Shown: one piece after another, positions 45,969 through 54,163 of the stretch
Layout: the number at the start of each line of letters is the position of its first letter
How positions within the stretch are numbered: the stretch's first letter is position 1
DNA from: Gammaproteobacteria bacterium
GTDB taxonomy: Bacteria; Pseudomonadota; Gammaproteobacteria; Burkholderiales; Rhodocyclaceae
DNA length: 64,000 nucleotides
Assembly: GCA_018824085.1 (NCBI GenBank)
Contig: JAHJHI010000038.1
Location: 46,275-110,274 of the forward strand
Reading direction: 5' to 3'
Translations under genes and position numbers: made by a program
Notes under the pieces: model-generated
The model's database searches: none
The model's input: the letters and a program-made list of their open reading frames with translations, nothing else
Told to the model about the DNA's origin: nothing

Positions 45969-47204
45969 TCAGATCAGGCCTTCGAACGGGATGACGTCCA
46001 CGCGGTCGCCGACGGCGACACTGCCGCAGTCGTCCCCGAGCACGATGATGCAGTTGGCGTCGCACATGGAACGCAGGATGCCGGAGCCCTGTGCGCCGGT
46101 GACCGCTGCGTGCCACTGGCCGTCGCGCAGCGTGAGGATGCCGCGCTGGTATTCGGTGCGCCCCGGCTGCTTCTTCATGGCGCTGTCGCTGACCGCCGGG
46201 AAGTGCAGCGGCGCGGCAAGCGGCGCGACGCCCATCAGCGTGAGCAGCGCGTCACGCGCGAAGAAGTGGAAGGTGATCATCGTCGCGACCGGATTGCCGG
46301 GAAGCCCGAACAGCAGGGTGTCGCGGCCGTCCTTGCCGAGCCGGCCGAAGGCCATGGGGCGGCCCGGCTTCATCGCGATCTTCCAGAACGTGACTTCTCC
46401 CAGACTGGCGAGGATTTCGCGCACGAAATCGGCTTCGCCGACCGACACGCCGCCGCTCGTGATGATGGCGTCAACCTCGCCGACGGCCGGTTCGAGCGCG
46501 CCGGACAGCGCTTCGCGCGTGTCGCGCGCGACGCCCAGATCCACCACGTCGCAGCCCAGGCGCGCGAGCATGCCGGTGAGCGTGTAGCGGTTGCTGTCGT
46601 AGATGCCGCCTTCGCGCGGCGCCTCCCCGATGGACATGACTTCGTCGCCGGTCGACAGCACGCCGACCCGCACCCGGCGATAGACGGTCAGTTCGGCCAC
46701 GCCGAGCGACGCGGCGAGCCCGATGTCGGCGGGGCGCAGCAGGCGGCCGGCGCTCAGCGCGGCTTCACCGGCACGCAGGTCTTCGCCGGCGCGCCGGCGG
46801 TGCTGGCCGGCCTTCTGGCCGGGCGGCACGATGACGGTGTCACCGTCGGTGCGCGCGTGTTCCTGGATGACGATGGTGTCGGCGCCTGCGGGCATGACGG
46901 CGCCGGTCATGATGCGTACCGCTTGCCCGGGACCGACTTCGCCGTCCCACGCGTGGCCCGCGTAAGCCTGGCCGACGACGGCGAGGCACGTGTCGGTGCC
47001 GGCTGCGAGGTCGGCGTGGCGGACCGCGTAGCCGTCCATCGCCGAGTTGTCGTGCGGCGGCACGTTGACGCCGGACACCACGTCGGCGGCGAGCACGCGT
47101 CCGAGTGCGTCGCGCAGCGGCACGTGCTGGGTGCCTCGCACCGGTGAACAGGCGGACAGGATGTGGGCGCGCGCGTCGGCGACCGGTGTGAAGTATTGAC
47201 TCAT
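45969..47204 (-). CDS. moeA: Molybdopterin molybdenumtransferase MoeA
   Basis: A 411-residue cytoplasmic enzyme that inserts molybdate into adenylylated molybdopterin. The conserved PPHDNSAMDGYAV segment, the GAVMPAGADTIVIQE region, the catalytic TSGGVSVGEADF motif and FGLPGNPVATMITF are all present, and length matches MoeA. The start overlaps the end of mobA by 4 bases (47201-47204), and the HTH/PBP gene follows after 2 bases. It belongs to an operon devoted to cofactor supply for the formate dehydrogenase on the opposite strand. Confidence 0.96.
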   Translation of the reverse strand: MSQYFTPVADARAHILSACSPVRGTQHVPLRDALGRVLAADVVSGVNVPPHDNSAMDGYAVRHADLAAGTDTCLAVVGQAYAGHAWDGEVGPGQAVRIMTGAVMPAGADTIVIQEHARTDGDTVIVPPGQKAGQHRRRAGEDLRAGEAALSAGRLLRPADIGLAASLGVAELTVYRRVRVGVLSTGDEVMSIGEAPREGGIYDSNRYTLTGMLARLGCDVVDLGVARDTREALSGALEPAVGEVDAIITSGGVSVGEADFVREILASLGEVTFWKIAMKPGRPMAFGRLGKDGRDTLLFGLPGNPVATMITFHFFARDALLTLMGVAPLAAPLHFPAVSDSAMKKQPGRTEYQRGILTLRDGQWHAAVTGAQGSGILRSMCDANCIIVLGDDCGSVAVGDRVDVIPFEGLI

Positions 47205-47794
47205 GATTCTTCCGGCCGCAGTGACAGCGCGGCGAGTTCGTTCAGCGTGTTGATGTTGGCGAAGGCGTCGGGCTGGTCGTCGAAGGCGACTTCAACGACC
47301 TTGAGCGCGCTGTACCAGTAGTCGATCTTGCGGCCGCCGCCATCGAGAAACTCGGTCAACCCGGGCAGCACGTGGCGATGCACGAGGCTGAATACCGGAT
47401 GCACCTGCGCGCCGGTGCGCGCCACCGCGAGTTCGGCGCCGCCGCGCACCAGCGCGTCGTGCAGGCGCGCTACGAGATCGGCCGGCAGGAAGGGCGAATC
47501 GCACGGGCTGCTCACCAGCAGCGGCGTGCGGCAGGCGGTGAGTCCGGCGTGCAGGCCGGCCAGCGGCCCGGCGTAGCCACCGATGGCGTCCACGACGACG
47601 GGGTGGCCGAACGCCCCGTAGCGCTCGATGTTCTGGTTGGCGTTGATGAGGAGCGACTCCACCTGCGGCGCCAGGCGGCGGATCACGTGTGCCACCATGG
47701 GTTCGCCGCGGAACGCCTGCAGGCCCTTGTCCACGCCGCCCATGCGGCGGCCGAGACCGCCCGCGAGCACCAGTCCGGTGATGGCTTCGCTCAT
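47201..47794 (-). CDS. mobA: Molybdenum cofactor guanylyltransferase MobA
   Basis: A 197-residue nucleotidyltransferase that attaches GMP to molybdopterin to give the bis-MGD cofactor needed by formate dehydrogenase. The nucleotide-binding motif LVLAGGLGRRMGGVDKGL is near the N-terminus, and CDSPFLPADL supplies the metal-binding aspartate. INTLNE near the C-terminus is also typical (usually NxNTPEE-like). The ATG at 47794 overlaps the fdhD stop by 4 bases, and the stop overlaps the moeA start by 4 bases, so fdhD-mobA-moeA are coupled. Confidence 0.95.
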   Translation of the reverse strand: MSEAITGLVLAGGLGRRMGGVDKGLQAFRGEPMVAHVIRRLAPQVESLLINANQNIERYGAFGHPVVVDAIGGYAGPLAGLHAGLTACRTPLLVSSPCDSPFLPADLVARLHDALVRGGAELAVARTGAQVHPVFSLVHRHVLPGLTEFLDGGGRKIDYWYSALKVVEVAFDDQPDAFANINTLNELAALSLRPEES

Positions 47795-48612
47795 GCCGCC
47801 GCCTCCGTTGCGCGTTCGAAGCGCTGGCCGCCGGTCAGCAGCAGGTAGTGCTTGCCCTGCGAGCGGCCGATCATCGTGATGCCGACCTGGCGCGCGATGT
47901 CGTATCCCATCTGCGTCAGGCCCGAGCGCGACACGAGGAAGGGGATGCCCATCTGTGCGGCCTTGATCACCATTTCCGACGTGAGTCGGCCGGTGGTGTA
48001 GAAAATCTTGTCGTCGCCCTCGACGCCGTCCAGCCACATGTGGCCGGCGATGGCGTCGACCGCGTTGTGGCGTCCGACGTCCTCGACGAAGTACAGCAGC
48101 TGCGCGCCATGGAACAGCGCGCAGCCGTGCACGGCGCCCGCCTGCTTGTAGATCGTTTCGTGCGTGCGCACGACGTCGAGCAGCGCGTACAGCGTGGCCT
48201 GCGTGAGGCGTGCGTCGGCCGGCAGCCGGATGCGTTCGATGTCTTCCATCAGGTCGCCGAATACGGTGCCCTGACCGCAGCCGGTGGTGACCGTCCGCGT
48301 CGACATGCGCGCGTCGAGGCCGGGCGCGCCGGCGCGGGTGGTGACGGCCGCGGCGCCGACGTCCCAGTCCACCTGCACCGATACGATGTCGTCGATCGCC
48401 GGCAGCATGCGCTGGTTGCGCAGCCAGCCGATCACCAGTGCTTCCGGTGCGCCGCCGAGCGTCATCAGCGTGACCAGTTCGCGCTTGTCGAGATAGATCG
48501 TCAGCGGATGTTCGCCCGCGACGGCCGTGGGCACTGTTTCGCCCCGTTCGTTGATCGCGTCGATCTCGATGGTGGCCGGGCGTGCTGCGTTGGTGAGTGC
48601 GGGTCGATGCAT
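47791..48612 (-). CDS. fdhD: Formate dehydrogenase accessory sulfurtransferase FdhD
   Basis: A 273-residue cytoplasmic protein that passes sulfur from a desulfurase to the molybdenum cofactor before it enters formate dehydrogenase. Family motifs include TIYLDKRELVTLMTLGGAPE, VEDVGRHNAVDAIAG and YTTGRLTSEMVIKAAQMGIP. The active loop reads TTGCGQGTVFGD, so the CxxC pair of the E. coli protein is reduced here to one cysteine, the second being Gly. Length matches the family. It is first in the fdhD-mobA-moeA-HTH operon and 110 bases downstream of moaA on the same strand. Confidence 0.94.
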   Translation of the reverse strand: MHRPALTNAARPATIEIDAINERGETVPTAVAGEHPLTIYLDKRELVTLMTLGGAPEALVIGWLRNQRMLPAIDDIVSVQVDWDVGAAAVTTRAGAPGLDARMSTRTVTTGCGQGTVFGDLMEDIERIRLPADARLTQATLYALLDVVRTHETIYKQAGAVHGCALFHGAQLLYFVEDVGRHNAVDAIAGHMWLDGVEGDDKIFYTTGRLTSEMVIKAAQMGIPFLVSRSGLTQMGYDIARQVGITMIGRSQGKHYLLLTGGQRFERATEAAA

Positions 48613-48722
48613 GTCAGTGGGCGGGTGTCCGTGCGGCAGGGTCGAACATGGACGTACGGGGCGTCCGGCGGGCGGATGCGGCCCGGCCCGACGGCGAGGG
48701 GTTCGGCTCCGGAGGCATCCTG

Positions 48723-49811
48723 CTAGCCCCCGATGTATGACATTTCAATTTTCCGGGCCGCGGCTGTGTCGGCGGTGCGGATTTCGGAATAACGGTCGCC
48801 GCGTGCCTGCCAGATGGCGCCGATGGCGGAGGCGATTTCCTCGTCACTGCGCCCTTCGCGCAGCAGCACGCGCAGGTCGTGCCCTTCGGTCGCGAACAGA
48901 CAGGTGAAAATCTTGCCCTCGGTGGACAGGCGCGCGCGCGTACAGGACGAGCAGAAGGCCTGCGTCACCGACGAAATGACGCCGACTTCGCCGCTGCCGT
49001 CGGCGTAGCGCCAGCGCTGCGCCACTTCGCCCGGGTAGTTCGGTCCGATCGGCTCAAGCGGCATTTCGGCGTGGATGCGCGCGATGACGTCGCTGCTGGG
49101 CAGCACTTCGTCCATCTTCCAGCCATTGCTGGAGCCGACGTCCATGAACTCGATGAAGCGCACGATGTGGTCGCTGCCCCTGAAGTGGCGCGCCATCGGC
49201 ACGATGGCGTGATCGTTGGTGCCGCGCTTGACGACCATGTTGATCTTCAGCGGCGTGAGTCCGGCGGCGTGCGCCGCATCGATGCCTTCGAGCACGCGCG
49301 CGACCGGAAAGTCGACGTCGTTCATCGCGCGGAAGGTCGCGTCGTCGATCGCGTCCAGGCTGACCGTCACGCGGCTCAGGCCGGCATCGCGCAACGCGCG
49401 CGACTTCTGCGGCAGCAGTGCGCCATTGGTCGTGAGCGTCAGTTCCACCGGCAGGCGCGCCAGACGTTCGATGAGCTTTTCGATGTCCTTGCGCAGCAGC
49501 GGCTCGCCGCCGGTGATGCGCAGCTTGTTCACGCCGTGTGCGACGAACAGGCGGGCGATGCGCTCGATCTCCTCGAAACTGAGCAGTTCGCTGCGCGCGA
49601 GATAGGGGTAATCCTTGTCGAACACGCTCTTCGGCATGCAGTAGATGCAGCGGAAGTTGCAGCGGTCCGTGACCGAAATGCGCAGGTCGCGCACCGCGCG
49701 GTCGCGCGTGTCGAGCAGGCGCCCGGTCGCCGGGATCGGCTGTTCGGGGACCAGCGCTGCGGCGCGCGTGGCGGTGCGGATGTCCAGCAGATGTATGATC
49801 TTTTCGCTCAT
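48723..49811 (-). CDS. moaA: GTP 3',8-cyclase MoaA
   Basis: A 362-residue radical-SAM enzyme that starts molybdopterin synthesis from GTP. The radical-SAM cluster is bound by CNFRCIYC (Cys51, Cys55, Cys58), and the C-terminal second cluster by CSSCTRARL and a cysteine in KIFTCLFA. The essential terminal Gly-Gly is present (SYIGG). [15 protein letters not shown] and [10 protein letters not shown] are typical of the family. The ATG at 49811 is preferred; a GTG two codons earlier is possible. It is transcribed away from the DUF3305 gene, with only 54 bases between the start codons, so both arms of the module share one promoter region. Confidence 0.96.
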   Translation of the reverse strand: MSEKIIHLLDIRTATRAAALVPEQPIPATGRLLDTRDRAVRDLRISVTDRCNFRCIYCMPKSVFDKDYPYLARSELLSFEEIERIARLFVAHGVNKLRITGGEPLLRKDIEKLIERLARLPVELTLTTNGALLPQKSRALRDAGLSRVTVSLDAIDDATFRAMNDVDFPVARVLEGIDAAHAAGLTPLKINMVVKRGTNDHAIVPMARHFRGSDHIVRFIEFMDVGSSNGWKMDEVLPSSDVIARIHAEMPLEPIGPNYPGEVAQRWRYADGSGEVGVISSVTQAFCSSCTRARLSTEGKIFTCLFATEGHDLRVLLREGRSDEEIASAIGAIWQARGDRYSEIRTADTAAARKIEMSYIGG

Positions 49812-49865
49812 GGGCACTGCGACATGTGGCCGTGCGGGCCAGGGTCGCGTTGACTGTCAGCAGGG

Positions 49866-50474
49866 ATGTTCGACATGACTTCTTTACCGGTGTTGCATCG
49901 GACGCCGGCCGTGCGCGGACGTGCAACACTGTGCGTGCGCCAACTGCAAACAGGGGACAGACTTTTGGAAACGGGTCCGCTCACACTCAGACTGGCCGTG
50001 ATTATGGAGCGCAGGGTACTGCACAACAAGTGGGCAGACCATGCATGGGAAGCCCGCGCCCTGCAGCCCGAGGGTGCCGACCGCGTGAATGCGCCCCGGC
50101 TCCATGCGACCGGCGACGCCGCGACGCAGTGGCTGTTTCCGCCGCTCGAACTGACGCTCCATACCGACGAGGCCGACAATTACCTGCTCAACGTGATGGC
50201 GCCGGAGCCGCGCATCTTCGTCATGTGGCGCCCCGACGACGAGATGGAACCGCCGTTGCGCGTGATGCAGATCAGCGCCAGCTACGGCGAGGCGGCGCGC
50301 TGGCTGGATTCCGGCGAGAAGGTGGATGGCCTGCCGATGCCGGCGCTGGTGCGCGACTGGGTCGAGTCCTTCGCCCGGCGTTACCAGCGACCGCCCGAGC
50401 CGCGCAGGCAGAAGCGCTTTGCGCGCAGCGGCGACGGCAATACGCACTACGGGGGAAGGGGCGGTCATGAATGA
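49866..50474 (+). CDS. DUF3305 protein of the formate dehydrogenase cluster
   Basis: A 202-residue cytoplasmic protein. From about residue 42 it matches DUF3305: LRLAVIMERRVLHNKWADHA, then FPPLELTLHTDEADNYLLNV, PRIFVMWRP and MQISASYGEAARWLDSGEKV. The family is regularly found beside DUF3306 and formate dehydrogenase genes in proteobacteria; its function is not established. The first ~40 residues show no conservation I recognise, so a later start is possible, though an AG-rich site precedes the ATG at 49866. The last 8 bases overlap the DUF3306 gene. Confidence 0.82.
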   Translation: MFDMTSLPVLHRTPAVRGRATLCVRQLQTGDRLLETGPLTLRLAVIMERRVLHNKWADHAWEARALQPEGADRVNAPRLHATGDAATQWLFPPLELTLHTDEADNYLLNVMAPEPRIFVMWRPDDEMEPPLRVMQISASYGEAARWLDSGEKVDGLPMPALVRDWVESFARRYQRPPEPRRQKRFARSGDGNTHYGGRGGHE

Positions 50475-51081
50475 GGATCCGGTACGCGGCTTTCTCGGGC
50501 GCTGGTCGCGCCTGAAGCGCGAGGCCGCGGGCGCGCCGCCGGCGCTTGCGCCGGAAACCCCCGACGTGGCGCCGGCGGAGGGCGCGCCCGTCGCGTCCGC
50601 TGACGTCGCACCGGTACCGGATGCGCCGGATGCGGAACCGCCGCCGCTCGAGTCGCTCAACTTCGACTCCGACTATCGCGCCTTCCTCGGCGCGAAGGTC
50701 GACGAAGGCCTCAAGCGCAGCGCGCTGAAGAAGCTGTTCAACGCACCGCACTTCAACGAGATGGACGGTCTGGACGTCTATATCGAGGACTTCGGCGTGT
50801 TCGAGCCGCTGCCGCGCAGCGTTGTCGACCAGCTGGTGCACGCGCGCGAAACGCTGTGTCCGACGTTGCCCGAGGACTGGCTGAAGGCGCCCGGCGACAT
50901 CGAAGTGGCGCAGGTTTTACCGGCCGTGGCCGATGCGCAGGACGGGCCGGACGAAGGCGACGTCCCGGCCCCTGTCCCCGTGCCCGACGCACTGCCCGCC
51001 GACAGCCAAGAGGTGCGGGCAGACGACGCGTCGCGAGCGTTGCCGGATTCACTCCATGAAAGTCGATCCGGGTCGGAATAG
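50467..51081 (+). CDS. DUF3306 protein of the formate dehydrogenase cluster
   Basis: A 204-residue protein. The N-terminal FLGRWSRLKREAAG and the central NFDSDYRAFLGAKVDEGLKR...LFNAPHFNEMDGLDVYIEDF are the DUF3306 hallmarks. Between them, and again at the C-terminus, lie Pro/Ala/Asp-rich low-complexity stretches that are probably disordered. No signal peptide. It overlaps the DUF3305 gene by 8 bases, and the pair likely acts together in assembling or protecting formate dehydrogenase (inference from constant linkage). A sigma-54-like promoter lies just after its stop codon. Confidence 0.82.
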   Translation: MNEDPVRGFLGRWSRLKREAAGAPPALAPETPDVAPAEGAPVASADVAPVPDAPDAEPPPLESLNFDSDYRAFLGAKVDEGLKRSALKKLFNAPHFNEMDGLDVYIEDFGVFEPLPRSVVDQLVHARETLCPTLPEDWLKAPGDIEVAQVLPAVADAQDGPDEGDVPAPVPVPDALPADSQEVRADDASRALPDSLHESRSGSE

Positions 51082-51103
51082 TCCGTTCTTTTCATTTCTC
51101 CCT

Positions 51104-51119
51104 TGGCATAGAGCCTGCA
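51104..51119 (+). promoter_or_regulatory. Candidate sigma-54 (-24/-12) promoter before the polyferredoxin gene
   Basis: TGGCAT (51104-51109) and CTGCA (51115-51119) fit the -24/-12 consensus TGGCAC-N5-TTGCA with two mismatches, and the key GG (51105-51106) and GC (51117-51118) are exactly 10 bases apart. A T-rich stretch lies upstream. A start near 51130 would give a leader of about 17 bases with GGAGGAG at 51131-51137. Confidence 0.5.
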
Positions 51120-51146
51120 AGAGCTTTGCCGGAGGAGACAACGAAA

Positions 51147-53249
51147 ATGAAAAACGCCGACTCGGCGATCCACCTGTGCAGTTGCAACGGCACGGTTGAA
51201 TTCGACATCAAGCGACTGGGCGCCGCACTGGCGACCGATGCGCCGCTCGCAGTCAGCCGGCAATTGTGCCGGCGCGACGCCCCGGCATTTGCCGAGGCGC
51301 TCGGCGCTACCGGACATTCACTGGTCGGCTGTACCCAGGAATCGGCGCTGCTGCGCGAAGTGGCGGACGACGCCGCGCAGGGGGCCGGCGTGACGTTCAT
51401 CAATCTGCGCGACATCGCCGGGCGCGGTCCGCGCGATGCGGACGCGCAACCCGCGCTGGCCGCCCGGCTGGCGATGGCCGCGATGGCCGAACCGGCGCCG
51501 GTGCCGGCAGTCAGCTACGCGTCCTCCGGGCAACTGCTCATCATCGGGCCGGCGGACGCAGCACTGGGCTGGGCACAGGAAGCGCAGCGTCTGCATGGCG
51601 ACCGCCTCGCCATCAATGTGTTGATGACTTCGTCCGGGCATGCCGAACTGCCGGTGCGCCGCGATTATCCGCTGAACAGTGCGCGCGCCGTCAGCGTGCA
51701 CGGCTATCTCGGCGCCTTCGAGGTCAGCTGGCAGCGCGCCAATGCGATCGACCTGGATGCGTGCGTGCGCTGCAACGCCTGCATCGAGGCCTGTCCGGAA
51801 CAGGCGATAGGCTACGACTACCAGGTCGATGCGGCGCGCTGTACCGGTCATCGCGATTGCGTCAGTGCCTGCAGGGAAATCGGTGCCATCGACTTTTCGG
51901 CGGTCGGTGCGATGCGCAGCGACACCTACGATCTGGTGCTCGACCTGTCCGAGCCCGCGCTCATCCGCATTCCGCATCCGCCACAGGGCTATCTCGCACC
52001 CGGGCGTGGAGCGCTGGAACAATCACTGGCGCTGCAGGAGCTGGCGACGATGGTCGGCGAATTCGAGAAGCCCCGCTTCTTTAACTACACCGCGTCGATC
52101 TGCGCCCACAGCCGCAACAGCAAGGACGGCTGCAATCGCTGCATCGACGTCTGTTCCACCGCAGCCATCCGCGCCGACGGCAATGGCGTGCGCGTGGAAC
52201 CGCATCTGTGCATGGGATGTGGTGCCTGTGCGACAGTTTGTCCCACCGGCGCGATGCGACATGCCTATCCGTCGGCCAGCGATGTTGCACTGCGCATCAA
52301 GACCGGGTTGCAGGCATGGCGTGCGGCAAGCGGACCTGCGTCGCACATGCCGCGCGTGCTGTTCCACAGTGAGGCACGCGGCGAGGAGATGCTGGCACAG
52401 GCGGGTCGCCGGCGTGGCGTGCCGGCGGACGTGTTGCCGGTCGCCGTGCATGACGTGGCGTCGGTCGGACTCGAACTGATGTTCGTCGCGCTGTCATACG
52501 GCGCCGCACAATGCGTCATTCTGACCCACGACGATGCGCCCGACGCCTACCGCGAGGCGACCGCCGCGCAGATGGCCATCGGCCGCACGATCCTGTCCGC
52601 GCTCGGCTATCCGGCGGATGCCCTTGCCATCGTGTGTGCCGCCGACGCGACGGAACTGGCAACGCGGCTCGGTGAGCTGCCGTCAGCCGGCATGTCCTGT
52701 CCGCCGGCAGGTTTTGCGCTGCCGGCCGACAAGCGCGGCGCGCTTGAATTCTGTGTCGATCATCTTGCGCAGCACGCCACGGCGAAGCCCGGACACATTT
52801 CATTGGCGGCGGGCGCGCCGTTCGGCGCCGTCAACATCGAGCGCGACCGGTGCACGCTGTGCATGAGCTGCGTTGGCGCCTGTCCGGCGTCGGCGCTGAT
52901 GGACGGCGTCGACGCGCCGAAGCTGCGCTTTCTTGAACGCAACTGCGTGCAGTGCGGCCTGTGCGTCAACACCTGTCCGGAGGCGGCGCTGTCGCTCGAG
53001 CCGCGCCTGCTGCTCGGCGGCGCGGCGCGGCGCGAACGCGTGCTCAACGAGGCGGAGCCCTTCCACTGCGTGTCCTGCGGTACGCCCTTCGGCACGAAAC
53101 AGATGATCGACGCGATGACCGGCCGGCTGTCCGCGCACTCGATGTTCGCCGGCGGTGACGCGCTGCGCCGGCTGCAGATGTGTGCCGACTGCCGCGTCGT
53201 CGACATGATGAAGAGCCCGAGCGGCGAAACGACGGTGTTCGACCTATGA
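51147..53249 (+). CDS. Large 4Fe-4S polyferredoxin of the formate dehydrogenase cluster
   Basis: A 700-residue cytoplasmic iron-sulfur protein without signal peptide. Cysteine groups in order include CVRCNACIEACPEQ, CTGHRDCVSACRE, CAHSRNSKDGCNRCIDVC, CMGCGACATVCPTG, CTLCMSCVGACPAS and CVQCGLCVNTCPEA, plus a C-terminal CVSC and CADC pair, enough for several [4Fe-4S] clusters. Regions between them are not ferredoxin-like; one near 410-500 resembles a HdrA/MvhD-type subdomain (GLELMFVALSYGAAQCVILT). Similar proteins accompany formate dehydrogenases in many betaproteobacteria, with no proven role; electron supply for enzyme assembly or a cytoplasmic electron link is plausible. GGAGGAG precedes the ATG at 51147. 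It overlaps the chaperone gene by 4 bases. Confidence 0.85.
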   Translation: MKNADSAIHLCSCNGTVEFDIKRLGAALATDAPLAVSRQLCRRDAPAFAEALGATGHSLVGCTQESALLREVADDAAQGAGVTFINLRDIAGRGPRDADAQPALAARLAMAAMAEPAPVPAVSYASSGQLLIIGPADAALGWAQEAQRLHGDRLAINVLMTSSGHAELPVRRDYPLNSARAVSVHGYLGAFEVSWQRANAIDLDACVRCNACIEACPEQAIGYDYQVDAARCTGHRDCVSACREIGAIDFSAVGAMRSDTYDLVLDLSEPALIRIPHPPQGYLAPGRGALEQSLALQELATMVGEFEKPRFFNYTASICAHSRNSKDGCNRCIDVCSTAAIRADGNGVRVEPHLCMGCGACATVCPTGAMRHAYPSASDVALRIKTGLQAWRAASGPASHMPRVLFHSEARGEEMLAQAGRRRGVPADVLPVAVHDVASVGLELMFVALSYGAAQCVILTHDDAPDAYREATAAQMAIGRTILSALGYPADALAIVCAADATELATRLGELPSAGMSCPPAGFALPADKRGALEFCVDHLAQHATAKPGHISLAAGAPFGAVNIERDRCTLCMSCVGACPASALMDGVDAPKLRFLERNCVQCGLCVNTCPEAALSLEPRLLLGGAARRERVLNEAEPFHCVSCGTPFGTKQMIDAMTGRLSAHSMFAGGDALRRLQMCADCRVVDMMKSPSGETTVFDL

Positions 53250-53914
53250 ATGCGAGCGTGACAGGCGAAGCGGTGCAGGCGATGAACTTCGTGCGCGATC
53301 CGGTCGGCGAGGAGGATGCGGCCCGCGCGAGCCACTACGCGCTGGTGTCGCGCCTGTTCCACGACGCGCCGGACGCGGCCTTGCTGGCCGCGCTGGCCGA
53401 AGCCGGCGACCGCTCGTCCGCAGACGGCGCACCGTCGGCGGAGGCCGTGCTGCTCGCGCAGGCCTGGCAGGCGCTGGCAGCCGCCGCTGCGGCGATGGAC
53501 GAGGCAGCGGCGCGCGCGGAGTTCGATGCGCTGTTCGGCGGCCTCGGCCGCCCGCAGGTCGTCGTGTTCGCATCGTTCCACCTGGCCGGCTTCATCAACG
53601 AAAAGCCGCTGGCGAAGCTGCGCGACGACCTGGCCGGGCTCGGCCTGGCGAGGGCGCGCGGGCAGGGCGACCCGGAAGACCACATCGCGGCGCTGGCCGA
53701 CGTGATGCGCTTCCTGCTGACCGACGAATCACTGGATGGCGCGACGCGCGCACAGTTGCAGGACCGTTTTTTCGCCACGCACATCGCGCCTTGGTACGGC
53801 GCGCTGTTCGACATGATCGACAACGCGTCCGCGGCGAACTTCTACCGCAGGGCCGGACAGTACGCACGGTGCTTCCTCGACATCGAGTCGGCGGCGATGC
53901 AGATCGACAACTGA
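53246..53914 (+). CDS. TorD-family molybdoenzyme chaperone
   Basis: A 222-residue all-helical cytoplasmic protein of the TorD/DmsD type, which holds the Tat signal of a molybdoenzyme and helps cofactor loading before export. Typical features are YALVSRLFHDAPDAALLAAL near the N-terminus and FASFHLAGFINEKPLAKLRD followed by DPEDHIAALADVMRFLL, close to the family EPEDHI motif. Length is normal. The start overlaps the polyferredoxin stop (ATGA), and the small Tat protein and catalytic subunit follow, so the client is almost certainly the FdhA encoded at 54164. Confidence 0.9.
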   Translation: MNASVTGEAVQAMNFVRDPVGEEDAARASHYALVSRLFHDAPDAALLAALAEAGDRSSADGAPSAEAVLLAQAWQALAAAAAAMDEAAARAEFDALFGGLGRPQVVVFASFHLAGFINEKPLAKLRDDLAGLGLARARGQGDPEDHIAALADVMRFLLTDESLDGATRAQLQDRFFATHIAPWYGALFDMIDNASAANFYRRAGQYARCFLDIESAAMQIDN

Positions 53915-53948
53915 AGCAGCACAACACTCATCACGAGGAGGACGGGGC

Positions 53949-54149
53949 ATGACCAAGCAAACCAACCTGAAACGCAGACATTTCCTGCTGAGCGCGGGCG
54001 TCGGTGGCGTCGGCGCAGCGGCTGCGGTGGTGGCCGTGCGTTCGTCAGGCGAATCCGGACCGGATGCCGTCGCCGCGACGGAGCAGGACAAGCGCGGCTA
54101 CCGCATGACGGATCACGTTGCCGCTTACTACCGCACCGCGCGGGTTTGA
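53949..54149 (+). CDS. Small Tat-signal protein of the formate dehydrogenase region
   Basis: A 66-residue protein consisting of a twin-arginine signal (LKRRHFLLSAGVGGVGAAAA) and a short tail ending YRMTDHVAAYYRTARV. Such proteins, named formate dehydrogenase region Tat target, commonly sit directly before fdhA. Their function is unknown; a structural subunit or assembly factor has been suggested by position only. A GAGGAGG site precedes the ATG at 53949. The catalytic subunit begins 14 bases after its stop. Confidence 0.85.
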   Translation: MTKQTNLKRRHFLLSAGVGGVGAAAAVVAVRSSGESGPDAVAATEQDKRGYRMTDHVAAYYRTARV

Positions 54150-54163
54150 ACGGAGGACCCACC

